Origin: Niastella yeongjuensis
GTDB taxonomy: Bacteria > Bacteroidota > Bacteroidia > Chitinophagales > Chitinophagaceae
DNA: 64,000 nucleotides
Reading direction: 5' to 3'
Assembly: GCF_900110245.1 (NCBI RefSeq)
Contig: NZ_FOCZ01000005.1
Location: 124,001-188,000 of the forward strand
The position numbers and the translations under genes were made by a program. A model generated the notes under the pieces. That model saw only the letters and a program-made list of their open reading frames with translations, made no database searches and was not told where the DNA came from. Of this stretch, positions 26,778 through 35,899 are shown piece after piece; the first letter of the stretch is position 1, and each line of letters begins with the position of its first letter.

Positions 26778-26858
26778 ATGATCTTCATCACATTCATTAT
26801 TTCCGTACTGGTATTCATTTATCTCCTGTACGTGCTTATTAAACCGGAAAAATTCTAA
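26778..26858 (+). CDS. kdpF: K+-transporting ATPase subunit KdpF
   Basis: A 26-aa single-helix peptide starting MIFITFIISVLVFIYLLYV and ending LIKPEKF. The YxLYxLIKPEKF ending is the hallmark of KdpF, the small subunit that stabilises the KdpFABC complex in the inner membrane. It lies 18 bp before kdpA. Such short genes are often left out of automatic annotation. Confidence 0.85.
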   Translation: MIFITFIISVLVFIYLLYVLIKPEKF

Positions 26859-26876
26859 TAGCTAAACTTACTGAAC

Positions 26877-28589
26877 ATGAATACTGAAATGATTGGCATT
26901 ATTGCCACATTCCTAATCACCCTGATATTGGCGTTCCCCCTGGGGAAATATATTGCCAAAGTTTTTAAGGGTGAGAGAACCGTTACTGATTTTTTACTTC
27001 CTTTTGAACGGCTCATCTATCGGTTTTGCGGTATCGATCCAAACAAAGAGATGAACTGGAAGCAACACATCATTGCATTGCTTTCGATAAATATGATCTG
27101 GTTTGTGTACGCGCTTTTCGTTTTGCTGTTCCAGGGCAACCTTCCACTTAATCCGGATGGCAACCCGAATATGACACCAGATCTTGCGTTCAATACCGAC
27201 ATCAGCTTTCTGGTAAACTGTAATCTGCAACACTACTCGGGTGAAACCGGCGCTACCTATCTCAGCCAGATGATAGTGATCACTTTTTTACAATTTGTAA
27301 CTGCAGCAACAGGTATTGCGGCAGTAGTAGTGCTGTTCAGGGCATTTGCAGGAAAAACAACGGAGAAGCTGGGTAACTTTTTCGTATACTTTACTCAGAC
27401 GCTCACCCGTATACTTATTCCACTGGCTATTGTTATTGCTACCCTGCTGGCATTCAATGGCACCCCTAACAGCTTTGCAGGTAAAGACAGCCTGGTAACT
27501 GTACAGGGCGATTCCGTTCAGGTATCAAGAGGTCCGGCAGCAGCCATGATTGCCATAAAACACCTGGGCACCAATGGCGGCGGCTGGTATGGCGCCAACA
27601 GTTGCCATCCGCTGGAGAACCCCAACTATTTCACCAACATGCTTGAAATGTTTGCACAGGTGGTATTACCCATTGCCCTGGTGTTTGCCATGGGTTTCTT
27701 TATTCAGCGCAGAAAACTGGCTTATGTCATTTTTGGGGTGATGACGCTTGGCATGCTCACCTTTATGATCCCGAATATTATTTCCGAAACAGCAGGCAAC
27801 CCCGCCATTGCAAATATGCATATCGCCGATGCCGCAGCCATGGAAGGAAAAGAAGTGCGCTTGGGCGTTACCGCCTCGGCTTACTGGCAGGTGGTGACCA
27901 CCATCATTTCTACCGGCTCAATCAACAGCATGCACGACAGCGCTATGCCTATGTCGGGCGCCATGATGTTGCTGGGCATGATGACCAACTGTTTTTACGG
28001 CGGTGTAGGCGTGGGTATTCTCAACTATTTTGTGTTCCTCATCATTGCCGTATTTATCTCGGGGTTAATGGTAGGAAGAACGCCAGAATTTATGGGAAGA
28101 AAGATAGAAGCGCGGGAAATGAAAATTGCCTCGTTGATCGCCTTGTTACATCCCTTCATCATACTCGCAGGCACGGCCCTTTCTTCCTACATACTGGTAC
28201 ACTTCCCCGATGCCGGCTGGGCGGTTAAACCATCCGCCTGGTTAAACAACCCGGGCAGTCATGGCTTTTCAGAAATGTTGTACGAATACACTTCTTCAGC
28301 CGCCAACAATGGCTCCGGCTTTGAAGGACTTTCAGACAACAACATCTTCTGGAATGTAAGCACCGGTTTTGTACTGATCCTGGGGAGGTACCTGCCAATC
28401 ATTGGTCCGGTTGCCATAGCGGGTTTACAGGCCAGTAAGAAATATATACCCGAAGCCGGGGGCACCTTAAAAACAGATACGGCTACGTTTGGCATTATGA
28501 CTTATGCTGTTATCATGATCGTGGCGGCACTGGCCTTTTTCCCTGCACTGACGTTAGGCCCCTTAGCTGAATTCTTCAATCTAAAATAA
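26877..28589 (+). CDS. kdpA: K+-transporting ATPase, potassium-binding subunit KdpA
   Basis: 570 aa with about ten membrane helices. It has the four-fold selectivity filter plan of the SKT superfamily; the second filter region GTNGGGWYGANSCHPLENP (about 228-246) is clear, where many species have GTNGGGFFNANSAHPFENP. SGLMVGRTPEFMGRKIEAREM near 395-415 is another family block. KdpA forms the channel-like pore that captures K+ with high affinity and passes it to KdpB. All regions are present, so the protein should be functional. Confidence 0.97.
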   Translation: MNTEMIGIIATFLITLILAFPLGKYIAKVFKGERTVTDFLLPFERLIYRFCGIDPNKEMNWKQHIIALLSINMIWFVYALFVLLFQGNLPLNPDGNPNMTPDLAFNTDISFLVNCNLQHYSGETGATYLSQMIVITFLQFVTAATGIAAVVVLFRAFAGKTTEKLGNFFVYFTQTLTRILIPLAIVIATLLAFNGTPNSFAGKDSLVTVQGDSVQVSRGPAAAMIAIKHLGTNGGGWYGANSCHPLENPNYFTNMLEMFAQVVLPIALVFAMGFFIQRRKLAYVIFGVMTLGMLTFMIPNIISETAGNPAIANMHIADAAAMEGKEVRLGVTASAYWQVVTTIISTGSINSMHDSAMPMSGAMMLLGMMTNCFYGGVGVGILNYFVFLIIAVFISGLMVGRTPEFMGRKIEAREMKIASLIALLHPFIILAGTALSSYILVHFPDAGWAVKPSAWLNNPGSHGFSEMLYEYTSSAANNGSGFEGLSDNNIFWNVSTGFVLILGRYLPIIGPVAIAGLQASKKYIPEAGGTLKTDTATFGIMTYAVIMIVAALAFFPALTLGPLAEFFNLK

Positions 28590-28598
28590 TCCATTACC

Positions 28599-30641
28599 AT
28601 GTCGAGCAATATAAAAAAGAATAAATTGTTTGAGGGCCCGCTGGTAGCAGCTGCCTTAAAACAATCATTTGTAAAATTAAATCCACGGGTGCTTTTCCGT
28701 AACCCGGTCATATTTACGGTTGAAGTTGGTACTGTCATCATGTTAATGGTAACGTTGTACTCAGCTGCTACCGGTGATAAAACACAGGGTTCTTTAGGGT
28801 ATAACTTCGCCGTTTTCATCATCCTGTTACTGACCCTCCTGTTTGCCAACTTTGCGGAAGCTATTGCAGAAGCGAGGGGTAAAGCACAGGCAGACAGCCT
28901 GCGTAAAACAAGGGAAGAAACACCCGCCAAACTGATAGACAAGCTCAATAAAACAGCCGTCACCATCATTCCTTCCAAACAATTAAAAAAGGGTGATATT
29001 TTCCTTTGCGAAACAGGCGATATCATTCCCATTGACGGGGAAATAATAGAAGGGATTGCCACCATCGATGAATCAGCGATAACGGGAGAATCGGCCCCTG
29101 TTATCCGCGAATCAGGCGGCGATAAATCATCTGTGACCGGCGGCACTAAAGTATTAAGCGATAAGATCAAAGTTAAAGTTACTACAGCGCCCGGTGAAAG
29201 CTTTTTAGATAAAATGATCGCCCTTGTAGAAGGCGCTACCAGGCAAAAAACGCCCAATGAAATAGCTTTGACAATCCTGCTGGCAGGTTTTTCCCTGGTA
29301 TTTGTACTGGTATGTGTAACATTGAAACCATTTGGTGATTATGCCAACACCCCCATCACCATCGCGGCTTTTATTTCCTTATTTGTTTGTTTAATACCAA
29401 CGACCATTGGCGGTCTATTGAATGCCATAGGCATTGCCGGTATGGACAGGGCACTAAGGGCCAATGTGATTACCAAGAGTGGCAAAGCCGTTGAAACCGC
29501 AGGCGACCTGGATACCCTGTTGCTCGATAAAACCGGCACCATTACCATAGGAAACAGAAAAGCCACTAACTTTTATCCTGCGCCTAATATCGATAAAGAT
29601 GCGTTTATTGAAGCCTGTGTATTGGCGTCGCAGGCCGATGAAACCCCTGAAGGAAAATCAATTATTGAACTGGCCAATTTGAATACCAGGTTGTTGCCAA
29701 CGGAGGGCGCCCAATTCATTGCCTTTACTGCCGAAACCAGAAGCAGCGGGATTGACCTGCCATCGGGCAGAAAGATCCGCAAGGGGGCTTTTGATTCCAT
29801 TCAAAAAATAGTAACACAAGCCGGCAATACCGTACCTGAAGAAACCACCCAACGGGTAAAGGCAATCGCCTCCAATGGCGGCACGCCACTGGTTGTTTGC
29901 CAGGATAATCAGGTAGTGGGTGTAATTGAATTGCAGGACATCATTAAACCAGGCATACAGGAACGTTTTCAGCGCCTTCGGAAAATGGGCGTAAAAACGG
30001 TTATGGTTACCGGTGATAACCCGCTCACGGCAAAATACATTGCCGAAAAAGCAGGGGTAGACGATTTCATTGCCGAAGCCAAACCCGAGGATAAGATGAA
30101 CTATATAAAACAGGAACAGCAGGCAGGCAAACTGGTAGCCATGATGGGCGATGGTACCAACGACGCCCCTGCCCTGGCGCAGGCCGATGTGGGCGTAGCC
30201 ATGAATAGTGGTACGCAGGCAGCTAAAGAAGCAGGCAACATGGTTGACCTCGACAATGACCCCACCAAACTCATCGAGATAGTAGAAATAGGCAAACAAT
30301 TATTAATGACAAGGGGAACGCTTACCACGTTTTCAATTGCCAATGACATAGCAAAATACTTCGCCATTGTTCCGGCCCTCTTTATAACAACCATACCCGC
30401 TTTACAGGTATTGAACGTTATGCACCTTAAAACGCCTGAAAGTGCCATTCTTAGCGCCGTGATCTTTAATGCACTGATCATTCCGGCACTGATACCACTG
30501 GCATTACGGGGCGTTACCTACAAGCCTATTGGCGCCAGCGCCCTGTTAAGAAGAAATCTGCTCATCTATGGATTGGGTGGCATACTGGTCCCCTTCCTCG
30601 GCATAAAGCTCATTGATATGGTATTAGGATTATTTATGTAA
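28599..30641 (+). CDS. kdpB: K+-transporting P-type ATPase, catalytic subunit KdpB
   Basis: 680 aa. It contains the TGES actuator motif (ITGESAPVI, about 163-171), the phosphorylation site DKTGTIT near residue 310, the N-domain, and the hinge motif [31 protein letters not shown] near 510-540. The short set of membrane helices is characteristic of the KdpB class of P-type ATPases. It hydrolyses ATP to drive K+ uptake through KdpA. It starts 9 bp after kdpA and is followed by kdpC after 16 bp. Confidence 0.98.
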   Translation: MSSNIKKNKLFEGPLVAAALKQSFVKLNPRVLFRNPVIFTVEVGTVIMLMVTLYSAATGDKTQGSLGYNFAVFIILLLTLLFANFAEAIAEARGKAQADSLRKTREETPAKLIDKLNKTAVTIIPSKQLKKGDIFLCETGDIIPIDGEIIEGIATIDESAITGESAPVIRESGGDKSSVTGGTKVLSDKIKVKVTTAPGESFLDKMIALVEGATRQKTPNEIALTILLAGFSLVFVLVCVTLKPFGDYANTPITIAAFISLFVCLIPTTIGGLLNAIGIAGMDRALRANVITKSGKAVETAGDLDTLLLDKTGTITIGNRKATNFYPAPNIDKDAFIEACVLASQADETPEGKSIIELANLNTRLLPTEGAQFIAFTAETRSSGIDLPSGRKIRKGAFDSIQKIVTQAGNTVPEETTQRVKAIASNGGTPLVVCQDNQVVGVIELQDIIKPGIQERFQRLRKMGVKTVMVTGDNPLTAKYIAEKAGVDDFIAEAKPEDKMNYIKQEQQAGKLVAMMGDGTNDAPALAQADVGVAMNSGTQAAKEAGNMVDLDNDPTKLIEIVEIGKQLLMTRGTLTTFSIANDIAKYFAIVPALFITTIPALQVLNVMHLKTPESAILSAVIFNALIIPALIPLALRGVTYKPIGASALLRRNLLIYGLGGILVPFLGIKLIDMVLGLFM

Positions 30642-30657
30642 TGACAAACTGATCATA

Positions 30658-31221
30658 ATGAAAAAATACTTTCTGCCTTCGTTAAAACTAACGCTGGTAA
30701 CAATTATTCTCTGTTCCATATGTTATCCATTATTGATCGCCCTTATTGCCAAACTGGCCCCGGGCAGGGGCGATGGTGAAAAAGTAATGGTAAATGGTAA
30801 AGTAGTAGGCTACGCAAACGTAGGCCAGCGATTCTCCGATGACAAGTACTTTTGGGGCCGGCCATCAGCCGTAGATTATAATTCAGCAGGCTCCGGAGGT
30901 TCCAATAAAGGCCCATCCAACGCAGATTACCTGAAAACCGTTGCTGACAGAATTGACAGTTTCCTGGTACATAACCCCCAGGTAAAAAAAGAAGAAATAC
31001 CCGCCGAACTGGTAACGGCTTCGGGTAGTGGCCTCGACCCACATATTTCACCCAAATCAGCCAGGGTACAGATAAAAAGAATTGCAGCCATAAGAAAACT
31101 GAACGAAGATCAACTGGTAACACTGGTGCAGCAATACACCGAGAAACCATTACTGGGCTTACTGGGCCCTGAAAAAATAAATGTACTTAAACTAAACATT
31201 GCTTTAGACAATTTAAAATAA
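30658..31221 (+). CDS. kdpC: K+-transporting ATPase subunit KdpC
   Basis: 187 aa with one N-terminal membrane helix (LTLVTIILCSICYPLLIALIAKL) and a periplasmic domain with family blocks VGQRFSDDKYFWGRPSAVDYN (about 56-76), the Gly/Ser-rich SAGSGGSNKGPSN stretch and TASGSGLDPHISPKSARVQ (about 120-140). KdpC stabilises the complex and may raise ATP affinity. It lies between kdpB and the barrel gene in one operon. Confidence 0.96.
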   Translation: MKKYFLPSLKLTLVTIILCSICYPLLIALIAKLAPGRGDGEKVMVNGKVVGYANVGQRFSDDKYFWGRPSAVDYNSAGSGGSNKGPSNADYLKTVADRIDSFLVHNPQVKKEEIPAELVTASGSGLDPHISPKSARVQIKRIAAIRKLNEDQLVTLVQQYTEKPLLGLLGPEKINVLKLNIALDNLK

Positions 31222-31232
31222 AGAAGACAACT

Positions 31233-32318
31233 ATGAAATATATTGTATTAGGCATTACGCTATTCACCGGTGCGGGCGCCATGGCGCAGGACACGTTGCC
31301 CGCGAAAATGGGAAATCTGGATATCAGCGGTTACTTTGAAGGATATTACTCTTACGACTTCAATAAGCCCGTTAACAATACCAAACCAGGTTTTATTTAC
31401 AGCCACAGCCGCAATAATGAAATAAACCTGAACCTGGGAATGATAAAAGCAGCCTACACCAATGACAGGTTAAGGGCTAATCTTTCGCTGGCCACCGGCA
31501 CGTATATGAACGCTAATTATGCTGCAGAACCTGGTGTATTGAAAAACATCTATGAAGCAAATGCAGGTGTAAAACTTTCCGCCAAAAGCAATCTTTGGCT
31601 GGATGCAGGTATCCTCCCTTCTCATATAGGCTGGGAAAGCGCGATCGGTAAAGACTGCCCTACCCTGAGCCGAAGCCTGGCGGCAGAGAACTCCCCTTAT
31701 TTTGAAACAGGTGTGAAACTCGGTTATACGTCCAGGAACGAAAAGTGGTACCTGAGTGCCCTGGTATTGAATGGATGGCAACGCATTCAGCGGGTAGATG
31801 GAAATACCACACCGGCATTTGGCACACAGGTTACATTTAAACCCAACTCAACTGTAACCCTCAATAGCAGCACGTTCATAGGGAACGACAAGCCCGACAG
31901 TGTTCGACAAATGCGTTATTTCCACGACTTATACGGCATTTTTCAAGCCGGCACAAAATGGACCATCGTGGCAGGCTTTGATCTGGGCGCCGAACAAAAA
32001 GCAAAAGGCGCTTCTGACATGAACACCTGGTATACCCCGGTATTGATCGTAAAATATACGCCAGTCACCAAATTAAGCATGGCAGCAAGAGGGGAATACT
32101 ACAACGATGAGCATGGCGTGATCATTGCCACCGGTACACCCAATGGCTTTAAAACATGGGGCTACTCAGCCAATATCGATTACAATATCATGGGCAAAGC
32201 CATGTGGCGGCTGGAAGTGCGGAATTTGAACAGCAAGGACCTGATCTTTACAGACCCCGATACTAAAGGGACACGTAATAACCTGGCAATAACAACTGCC
32301 CTGACTATCGGGTTTTAA
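31233..32318 (+). CDS. Outer membrane beta-barrel protein linked to Kdp
   Basis: 361 aa with a signal peptide (MKYIVLGITLFTGAGAMAQ). The rest alternates polar and hydrophobic residues in barrel strands separated by turns, and ends NNLAITTALTIGF with a C-terminal Phe, the usual signal for outer-membrane insertion. It has no plug or TonB box, so it is a porin-like channel. Its start, 11 bp after the kdpC stop, argues for co-transcription. I infer that it helps K+ or another cation across the outer membrane under limitation; sequence alone cannot show this. Confidence 0.8.
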   Translation: MKYIVLGITLFTGAGAMAQDTLPAKMGNLDISGYFEGYYSYDFNKPVNNTKPGFIYSHSRNNEINLNLGMIKAAYTNDRLRANLSLATGTYMNANYAAEPGVLKNIYEANAGVKLSAKSNLWLDAGILPSHIGWESAIGKDCPTLSRSLAAENSPYFETGVKLGYTSRNEKWYLSALVLNGWQRIQRVDGNTTPAFGTQVTFKPNSTVTLNSSTFIGNDKPDSVRQMRYFHDLYGIFQAGTKWTIVAGFDLGAEQKAKGASDMNTWYTPVLIVKYTPVTKLSMAARGEYYNDEHGVIIATGTPNGFKTWGYSANIDYNIMGKAMWRLEVRNLNSKDLIFTDPDTKGTRNNLAITTALTIGF

Positions 32319-32342
32319 CAAGCAAACACCATCCTTCACCAT

Positions 32343-32382
32343 AGTTCCCGGAACTTCCGTACAATACGCGAACCCGGGAACT
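32343..32382 (+). terminator. Candidate attenuator or terminator between the barrel gene and the kinase gene
   Basis: AGTTCCCGG (32343-32351) and CCGGGAACT (32374-32382) form a perfect 9-bp stem with a 22-nt loop, 25 bp past the barrel stop. There is no clean T-run, so it may only reduce read-through into the regulatory genes or protect the upstream mRNA. Confidence 0.4.
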
Positions 32383-32404
32383 TCCCTGTTTATACAGGCT
32401 ATTG

Positions 32405-32412
32405 TATCTTTG
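32405..32412 (+). promoter_or_regulatory. Candidate -7 box for the kinase-regulator pair
   Basis: TATCTTTG matches TAnnTTTG exactly and ends 7 bp before the ATG at 32419, implying a very short leader or leaderless transcript. A separate promoter would keep the regulators present before kdp is induced. Confidence 0.35.
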
Positions 32413-32418
32413 CAAGTA

Positions 32419-34116
32419 ATGGTAACCACAATTAAAACCAAGCTCTTTATTGGATTGGTGTTCCTGTTTATTGTGATCATCTGCTTCGGGGTATTAGGCA
32501 TTTTTTACGTTAAGCGATTGAGCAGCGACGCCGGAATGATCCTGAAAGACAACCACATCAGCGTGGAATTTTGTAATTACATGTTTAAAGCATTAAATGA
32601 GCTGCCGGGCGACACCACCCAGTTAGCCATCTTTGACAAAAACCTGCGGTTACAGGAACATAACATCACCGAACCGGGAGAATTTGAAGCAACCGCCGAC
32701 GTACGCGCCCTGTTTGATGAATTGAGAAAAGACCCCGCGGCATTCACCGCATATAAAGAGCTTCGCAAAGATATTTTCAAGGTCATAGATGTAAACCAGG
32801 CAGCAATCATTCATAAAAATCTGATTGCAGCCAATACCGCATCCCAGGCTACGTTATGGCTTACGATCATCGTAAGCATATTAAGCCTGGCAGCATTTGC
32901 ATTCATCCTGAACTTCCCATCTGTGCTTTCAAGACCTATTCATTTACTCACCGAAGGGATCCAGGAAATTGCAAAAAAGAATTACAGCAAACGCATACAC
33001 CTTGACCAGAAAAATGAATTTGGCATACTGGCCAATACATTTAATGCCATGGCCCAAAAACTGGATGAGTATGAACACAGTAACTTAGCCGAAATAAGAC
33101 TGGAAAAAAGCCGGATAGAAGCCATTATAAACAAAATGAATAATGGCATTATCGGGCTTAATGAAAAAAGGCAGATATTGTTCTTTAACTCCGAAGCTGA
33201 AAAACTTTTTGGCTTAAAGGAAAAAGACATTACCGGCAAATACGCATCTGATATTGCCTTGCAGAATGACCTGCTTAGAACAGTACTGCAAAGCGGGGAA
33301 AAGAAAACGCTAAAAATTTATCTCGATAATAAGGAAGGATATTTTGAGCAGGAGTCCATTGTTATACAAACCGATAATGGTGTAGGCGGACAGGTGATCA
33401 TGTTAAAGAACATCACTCCGTTTAAAGAGCTGGATGCAGCAAAAACAAACTTTATTGCCACTATTTCACACGAGTTGAAAACACCTCTATTCGCTATTAA
33501 AATGAGCACGCAACTGCTCGACGATAAAAGGATCGGGGAATTAAATACAGATCAACGGGAAATTCTGGAAAGTCTTAAAAAGAACACCGAACGGTTACTA
33601 AAAATAACCGGGGAATTGTTAAATCTGTCTCAGGTCGAATCTGGAAGGATCCAGCTTCAAAAAGAAGCCACCCAGCCGGCAATGATCGTAGAACGCGCTT
33701 TGCAGGCTGTACAGCAGCTGGCGGCGCAATCACAGGTACAATTGAAGCAAAACGTTGGAACTAATTTACCAGCTATTAATATCGATGAAGAAAAAACAAC
33801 CTGGGTACTTATTAACCTGCTCAGCAATGCCATTAAGTATTCCAGTGAAAATGGATCGGTAGAAATAAAAGCCGAAAAAATAAATAACCAGTTAATTTTC
33901 TCTGTTGCTGATAGAGGGAAAGGCATCCATGCGCAATATGTAACCCATGTATTTGATAAATACTTCAAGGTACCCGGCTCAAATGAAAGTACCAGCACGG
34001 GGCTTGGCCTCTCTATCTCAAAAGAATTTATTGAAGCGCAGGGCGGCAGCATTTGGGTAAAAAGCGAATATGGTTCAGGAAGTACATTCGGGTTCAACTT
34101 TCTGTTGAACAGTTGA
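32419..34116 (+). CDS. Sensor histidine kinase with HAMP and PAS domains
   Basis: 565 aa from the ATG (a TTG three codons earlier is possible). The first membrane helix is at about 9-31 (LFIGLVFLFIVIICFGVLGIFYV), a sensor loop of roughly 110 residues follows, then the second helix (about 143-165), a HAMP domain (about 166-220), a PAS domain (about 232-320, INKMNNGIIGLNEKRQILFFNSEAEKLFGL), HisKA with the phospho-acceptor in FIATISHELKTP (His351) and an HATPase domain with N-box NLLSNAIKYSS and G-boxes DRGKGI and GLGLSIS. It has none of the KdpD N-terminal ATP-binding/USP region. Location after kdp, 15 bp before the response regulator, suggests that it controls kdp. Confidence 0.93.
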   Translation: MVTTIKTKLFIGLVFLFIVIICFGVLGIFYVKRLSSDAGMILKDNHISVEFCNYMFKALNELPGDTTQLAIFDKNLRLQEHNITEPGEFEATADVRALFDELRKDPAAFTAYKELRKDIFKVIDVNQAAIIHKNLIAANTASQATLWLTIIVSILSLAAFAFILNFPSVLSRPIHLLTEGIQEIAKKNYSKRIHLDQKNEFGILANTFNAMAQKLDEYEHSNLAEIRLEKSRIEAIINKMNNGIIGLNEKRQILFFNSEAEKLFGLKEKDITGKYASDIALQNDLLRTVLQSGEKKTLKIYLDNKEGYFEQESIVIQTDNGVGGQVIMLKNITPFKELDAAKTNFIATISHELKTPLFAIKMSTQLLDDKRIGELNTDQREILESLKKNTERLLKITGELLNLSQVESGRIQLQKEATQPAMIVERALQAVQQLAAQSQVQLKQNVGTNLPAINIDEEKTTWVLINLLSNAIKYSSENGSVEIKAEKINNQLIFSVADRGKGIHAQYVTHVFDKYFKVPGSNESTSTGLGLSISKEFIEAQGGSIWVKSEYGSGSTFGFNFLLNS

Positions 34117-34131
34117 GAAAAAATAAAAAAT

Positions 34132-35481
34132 ATGAGTATTGCAAACGTTTTGATCATAGAAGACGAAGTAGATGTAAGGCAACTGTTAAAACGTGTGCTT
34201 TCGTTGGAAGGGTTTATTATTTATGAAGCCGCCAACTGTAAGGCAGCCTTGCAGATGCTTGAAAAAGAAACCGTCGATGTAGTGTTATGTGATGTTAAAC
34301 TGCCCGATGGCAATGGCGTTGATCTTATTCCCCGGGTTAAAGCCCTTCATCCGTATATCGAGATCATTATGCTTACCGCCTACGGGAATATCCCCGATAG
34401 CGTACAGGCCATTAAAAACGGAGCATTCGATTATATTACCAAGGCAAATGACAACGACAGGATCTTACCATTGCTGTATCGTGCATTAGAGAAAAGCAAG
34501 CTGGAAAAAAGGGTGGCAATATTGGAGCAACAGGCCGCCAGCCGCTATGCCAACTTCGACAGCGTCATAGGCAAATCACAGGGAATAAGAGAAGCCAAAA
34601 CACTGGCCCAGATGGCTGCACCCACCGATGCCCCCGTTTTGTTATTAGGCGAAACCGGTACTGGCAAGGAAGTGTTTGCCCAGGCTATCCACGCAACCAG
34701 TAAACGGAATACAAAAACCTTTCTGGGTCTCAACTGCAGCGCATTTAGTAAAGAATTACTGGAGAACGAACTCTTTGGACATAAAGCAGGCGCCTTTACC
34801 GGCGCCATAAAAGAAAAGAAAGGCCTGATTGAAGAGGCTAATGAAGGCACCCTGTTTCTTGATGAAATAGGCGAAATGCCGCTTGAACTGCAGGCTAAGC
34901 TGTTACGCATACTCGAAACAAATACCTTTATAAAAATTGGCGACACCAAACAAATAAAGGTGAACATCCGCATCATTGCCGCCACCAATAAAGACCTGCA
35001 ACAGGAAATAAGAGAAGGACGTTTTCGCGGCGATCTGTTCTATCGCCTCAACCTTGTTACCATAACCTTACCAGCCTTAAGAGAAAGACAGGAAGACATT
35101 CCCCTGCTGGCAGCGTTCTTTGTAAAAAAGATCACCCAAAGCGCCTATCAGCATGTAAAAGGAATGACGAACGCTTTTGTTGAAAGACTGCAAAAACATG
35201 ACTGGCGCGGGAACATTCGCGAATTAAGGAATGTTATCGAACGCTCTTTGATCGTTTGCCAGGGCGATACGCTGACCGTTGAACATATGCCCATAGAATG
35301 GCAATACAATACATTCAATACAAAATCTATATCTGCATTTGACCTTGCCAGTGTAGAATATCTTCATATTCAACGGGTGTTGCAATACGCCAAAGGAAAC
35401 AAATCACAAGCAGCCAAACTGCTCAATATCGGGATCGCTACCTTATACAGAAAAATTGAAGAATATAAAATCGACACCTGA
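34132..35481 (+). CDS. NtrC-family sigma54-dependent response regulator
   Basis: 449 aa. The receiver domain (about 1-120) has the acidic pair near Glu10/Asp11, phospho-acceptor Asp54 in VVLCDVKLPDGNG and Lys near 104. The AAA+ domain (about 145-380) has Walker A GETGTGKE (about 173-180), the sigma54-contact loop GAFTGA (about 221-226), Walker B GTLFLDEIGEMP and arginine-finger region RFRGDLFYRLN. A Fis-type HTH closes the protein (GNKSQAAKLLNIGIATLYRKIEEYKI). It should activate -24/-12 promoters after phosphorylation by the adjacent kinase. All motifs are intact. This replaces the OmpR-type KdpE found in Enterobacteria. Confidence 0.95.
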   Translation: MSIANVLIIEDEVDVRQLLKRVLSLEGFIIYEAANCKAALQMLEKETVDVVLCDVKLPDGNGVDLIPRVKALHPYIEIIMLTAYGNIPDSVQAIKNGAFDYITKANDNDRILPLLYRALEKSKLEKRVAILEQQAASRYANFDSVIGKSQGIREAKTLAQMAAPTDAPVLLLGETGTGKEVFAQAIHATSKRNTKTFLGLNCSAFSKELLENELFGHKAGAFTGAIKEKKGLIEEANEGTLFLDEIGEMPLELQAKLLRILETNTFIKIGDTKQIKVNIRIIAATNKDLQQEIREGRFRGDLFYRLNLVTITLPALRERQEDIPLLAAFFVKKITQSAYQHVKGMTNAFVERLQKHDWRGNIRELRNVIERSLIVCQGDTLTVEHMPIEWQYNTFNTKSISAFDLASVEYLHIQRVLQYAKGNKSQAAKLLNIGIATLYRKIEEYKIDT

Positions 35482-35522
35482 TCTACAGTCAGGCATTTGT
35501 ATACATTAATCTGTAAACAGCT

Positions 35523-35765
35523 TTATACTCCTTCCTGCCAAATTTCAATTTGAATATTGTAGCCAATATCGAAGTACTTAACTATTTTTTTTGAAAAGAA
35601 GCTTTGCGGGAGGTCGGCATCTTCCATGGCCGGAAGAATTTCAAAGTAATGCTCATCCGACTTTATTACCTTGAAAAAGCTGTCCGCTTTTTGTGCACTG
35701 GGATAGAGATATCTTATTTTATCTCCGCTATTAACTCGTTGTGATGATGTAAGGGATTTCCACAT
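35523..35765 (-). CDS. Small hypothetical protein, 80 aa
   Basis: An ATG-initiated frame with balanced charged and aromatic residues, beginning MWKSLTSSQRVNSGDKIRY and ending IQIEIWQEGV. There is no signal peptide or membrane helix. It lies between the convergent sigma54 regulator (41 bp away) and the divergent TonB receptor. I recognise no family. The protein-like composition in an otherwise low-complexity gap is the main support. Confidence 0.5.
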   Translation of the reverse strand: MWKSLTSSQRVNSGDKIRYLYPSAQKADSFFKVIKSDEHYFEILPAMEDADLPQSFFSKKIVKYFDIGYNIQIEIWQEGV

Positions 35766-35885
35766 AGGTACTGATTTTTTCGAATGATACTGGATTATTA
35801 TTCAGCGTAATGTGCAAAAATGACGCCAAATAAAAAAAATAAGTGTAAGCCTGTAGTTTTATTCCCTCATCCGAGGTCCGAATTT

Positions 35886-35893
35886 TATATTTG
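35886..35893 (+). promoter_or_regulatory. Candidate -7 box for the TonB receptor at 35900
   Basis: TATATTTG matches TAnnTTTG exactly, 6 bp before the chosen ATG. The transcript leader would be nearly absent; no clear TTG -33 element is visible. Confidence 0.35.
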
Positions 35894-35899
35894 CGGAAG

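Noticed and set aside
28502-30299. Long minus-strand open frames opposite kdpB
   Set aside because: They are shadows of the kdpB reading frame; no start context, domain or independent support.
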